A program made the position numbers and the translations under genes. A stretch of 7,155 nt of DNA from JAOAFX01 sp049700315 (GTDB taxonomy: Bacteria > Hydrothermota > Tepidihabitantia > SM23-42 > JAOAFX01): NCBI GenBank assembly GCA_049700315.1, contig JBNAVN010000086.1:1-7155 (forward strand). The letters are read 5' to 3'. The notes beneath the pieces were generated by a model. That model did no database searches. It saw only the letters and a program-made list of their open reading frames with translations, and was not told where the DNA came from. Below, piece by piece: positions 5,613 through 7,155 of this stretch (position 1 is its first letter; every line of letters starts with the position of its first letter).

Positions 5613-6797
5613 ATGCACATAAGAGAGATAAGAGAAAAAATTTTTACAGTGGGTACTAACCACTGGGACAGAAGATTATTTGATGAGTTGATACCATTAC
5701 CTGATGGCACGAGTTATAATTCTTATTTAATTGTCGGAAGCGAAAAGACTGCACTTATTGATGCAGTTGACCCTTCAAAAGAGAATGAACTGATTGATAA
5801 CTTAAAAAAACTCGGTATCAAGAAGATTGATTATGTGATATCAAATCATGCAGAGCAGGACCATTCAGGTGGTATCACGAGGGTTCTGAAAGAATATCCA
5901 ATGGCAAAAGTTGTGACCAATCCGAAATGTAAGACGATGCTTATGGATTTGTTACTGATACCTGAAGATAAGTTAATTGAGGTCCAGGATAACGAAACAG
6001 TATCATTAGGAAACCGCACACTTCAGTTTATTATTGCACCCTGGGTCCACTGGCCTGAAACAATGCTCACTTATCTAAAAGAAGAGAAAATTCTATTCCC
6101 CTGTGATTTTTTCGGCTCACACCTTGCGACAAGTGATTTGTATGCCATTGATGAAACAAAGGTATATGAATCAGCAAAAAGATATTATGCTGAGATTATG
6201 ATGCCATTTAGAAAAAACATCCAGAAACATCTTGAAAGGTTAAAAGAATTTCCGATTGACATAATCGCACCGAGTCATGGACCAGTTTATAATAAACCCG
6301 AATTTATAATAAATGCATACAAAGATTGGACTTCAGACAGTGTAAAGAATGAAGTCGTATTCCCTTATGTTTCAATGCACGGTAGCATTGAAAAAATGGC
6401 AGAATATTTTATTGATGCGGTGATGAAACGGGGCATTACAATCAAACCATTCAATTTGCCGAAAACTGACATTGGCGAACTTGCAATGGCACTCGTTGAT
6501 ACGGCAACTGTAGTAATCGGAACTCCAACAGTGCTTACCGGCCCGCATCCTGCTGCGGTATATGCAGCCTATCTCTGTAATGCACTTAGACCTAAAACAA
6601 AATTCGTCTCAATCATTGGTTCTTATTCCTGGGGTGGCAGGATGCCAGAAACAATCAAAGGATTGATTTCTAACCTGGATGCAGAATTGATAACCCCGGT
6701 TATTGCCAAGGGCTATCCAAAGGAAAGCGATTTCAAGGCACTGGACATACTCGCTGATAATATCCTTGCCAAACATAAGAAACTTGGCATTCTCTAA
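5613..6797 (+). CDS. fprA: Flavodiiron protein, class A (FprA; O2/NO reductase)
   Basis: This 394-residue cytoplasmic enzyme reduces O2 to water and/or NO to N2O. Residues 1 to about 245 form the metallo-beta-lactamase-like diiron domain with a full ligand set: His79, Glu81 and Asp83 in NHAEQDHSGG, His146 in WVHWPETM, Asp165 in PCDFFGSH and His222 in SHGPVY. The spacing matches the family closely. Residues from about 247 form the flavodoxin domain with an FMN phosphate loop SMHGSIEKM (254-262), GTPTVLTGPHP (303-313) and SYSWGG (337-342). In the phosphate loop Ile259 stands where Thr is common. There is no rubredoxin or flavin-reductase extension, so electrons must come from a separate partner, probably the product of the preceding gene. 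AAGGAGG (5602-5608) lies 4 bases before the ATG. It ends the plus cluster. Confidence 0.96.
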   Translation: MHIREIREKIFTVGTNHWDRRLFDELIPLPDGTSYNSYLIVGSEKTALIDAVDPSKENELIDNLKKLGIKKIDYVISNHAEQDHSGGITRVLKEYPMAKVVTNPKCKTMLMDLLLIPEDKLIEVQDNETVSLGNRTLQFIIAPWVHWPETMLTYLKEEKILFPCDFFGSHLATSDLYAIDETKVYESAKRYYAEIMMPFRKNIQKHLERLKEFPIDIIAPSHGPVYNKPEFIINAYKDWTSDSVKNEVVFPYVSMHGSIEKMAEYFIDAVMKRGITIKPFNLPKTDIGELAMALVDTATVVIGTPTVLTGPHPAAVYAAYLCNALRPKTKFVSIIGSYSWGGRMPETIKGLISNLDAELITPVIAKGYPKESDFKALDILADNILAKHKKLGIL

Positions 6798-6878
6798 ACT
6801 TTCATCTGACTACTGTCTTTCATTGAAGTAAAATCCTACCAAATTAAATCGTCTGCTATTAACGTTTGCACTTACCCC

Positions 6879-6906
6879 TTGACTTTTTATTACAAGTGTT
6901 TAAAAT
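6879..6906 (+). promoter_or_regulatory. Sigma70-like promoter in the gene-free right end
   Basis: TTGACT (6879-6884) and TAAAAT (6901-6906) are separated by 16 bases, each one base from consensus. Transcription would begin near 6913. No gene follows in the window, only stacked hairpins, so either an RNA starts here or the match is chance in AT-rich DNA. Confidence 0.4.
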
Positions 6907-6930
6907 ATTATATAGGGCTGAGTATGTTTG

Positions 6931-6981
6931 AGTATAGTAATTTGAAAAGTTCCTATACTGGATAATAAAACTTTTTATTAT
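6931..6981 (+). other. Two consecutive short hairpins downstream of the promoter-like site
   Basis: AGTATAG (6931-6937) pairs with CTATACT (6953-6959). ATAATAAA (6962-6969) pairs with TTTATTAT (6974-6981) around a 4-base loop. With the longer hairpin at 6996-7032 they form three stacked stems in about 100 bases, which could be a small structured RNA. The stems are AT-rich and may be fortuitous. Confidence 0.3.
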
Positions 6982-7032
6982 AGAAAAAAGAAAAACAAGA
7001 TACATCAGGGAGCATCCCCCTGATGTATCTTG
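6978..7032 (-). terminator. Rho-independent terminator facing left, for a gene beyond the window
   Basis: A perfect 15-bp stem (6996-7010 with 7018-7032) encloses a 7-base loop. On the minus strand it is followed by a T-rich run (TTTTTCTTTTTTC), giving a classic intrinsic terminator for transcription entering from the right. On the plus strand it is followed by AAAATTATT without a U tract, so it would act poorly for the flavodiiron transcript, which ends about 200 bases earlier. Confidence 0.65.
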
Positions 7033-7044
7033 AAAATTATTATC

Positions 7045-7060
7045 GCGGTTAGGAAACCGC
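7045..7060. repeat. GC-rich palindrome GCGGTT-AGGA-AACCGC
   Basis: Six-base arms surround a 4-base loop and are followed by TCCTAC. This resembles dispersed palindromic intergenic repeats of the GTAGGAGCGGTTTCCTAACCGC kind that I recall from several uncultured bacterial genomes. It stands out from the AT-rich DNA on its left. Confidence 0.5.
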
Positions 7061-7080
7061 TCCTACGTAATTGGGGTGAA

Positions 7081-7155
7081 AGCCTTGCAGTCAACAGCTC
7101 CGGCCTGGATGTAGGGCAAGGCTTTAGCCTTGCGACCAATCCTGCGGCCTGGATG
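7081..7155. repeat. Direct repeat of about 44-45 bp with internal AAGGCTTTAGCCTT palindrome, running off the window
   Basis: AGCCTTGC at 7081-7088 recurs at 7126-7133, and CGGCCTGGATG at 7101-7111 recurs at 7145-7155, so the 31-base segment 7081-7111 is repeated with few changes at 7126-7155. Between them GCAAGGCT (7116-7123) and AGCCTTGC (7126-7133) form an 8-bp inverted pair. The second copy reaches the window edge, so more units may follow. It looks like a dispersed palindromic repeat cluster and not a CRISPR, because the gap between copies is only about 14 bases and is itself part of the palindrome. Confidence 0.6.

Noticed and set aside
6924..6965. A 13-codon reading frame starting at ATG 6924
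   Set aside because: It is very short, has only a weak ribosome site, and overlaps the AT-rich hairpins.
7081..7155. CRISPR-like repeat at the right end
   Set aside because: The copies are only about 14 bases apart and the intervening DNA pairs with the repeat itself, so there is no spacer structure.

Overview
The window is about 7.2 kb of AT-leaning bacterial DNA with strong Shine-Dalgarno sites (AAGGAGG, AAAGGGGG) and GTG as an occasional start. The gene content (two-subunit iron-sulfur fumarase, flavodiiron protein, stand-alone flavin reductase, NifU-type scaffold) points to an anaerobic or microaerobic bacterium. The short spacer repeats and the four-helix-bundle (S23/IVS family) gene would fit an uncultured candidate phylum such as WOR-3/Stahlbacteria. 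That placement is a guess and no phylogenetic marker is present.

Layout: 1-384 has no convincing gene. A minus-strand cluster, read right to left from 4155 to 385, encodes an MBL-fold hydrolase, fumarase alpha, a small four-helix-bundle protein, fumarase beta and a lipoprotein substrate-binding protein of the branched-chain amino acid ABC type. The 240-bp gap at 4156-4395 is divergent and holds promoter-like sequences for both directions. A plus-strand cluster, 4396 to 6797, encodes a NifU C-terminal-type Fe-S scaffold, thioredoxin, a flavin reductase that overlaps thioredoxin by ATGA, and a flavodiiron protein (FprA). The last 358 bp have no gene but hold a promoter-like sequence, stacked hairpins, a terminator-like structure facing left, and GC-richer palindromic repeats.

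How the genes may work together: the plus cluster looks like a reductive O2/NO detoxification and thiol/Fe-S maintenance unit. The minus cluster makes an oxygen-sensitive [4Fe-4S] fumarase, so placing the two divergently is sensible, though co-regulation is inferred.

The most unusual structure is at 2215-2647. The four-helix-bundle gene sits between the two fumarase subunit genes and is bracketed by arrays of 7-bp units (consensus AAGTNRR) pointing inward from both sides. The paired ends differ only at the variable fifth base of each unit, and the GTG start lies inside one array. Removing this 433-bp block would leave a 40-bp spacer between the fumarase genes. Three other spacers (1553-1583, 4633-4696, 5558-5589) carry different short 7- or 8-bp repeat or inverted-repeat arrays without a gene.
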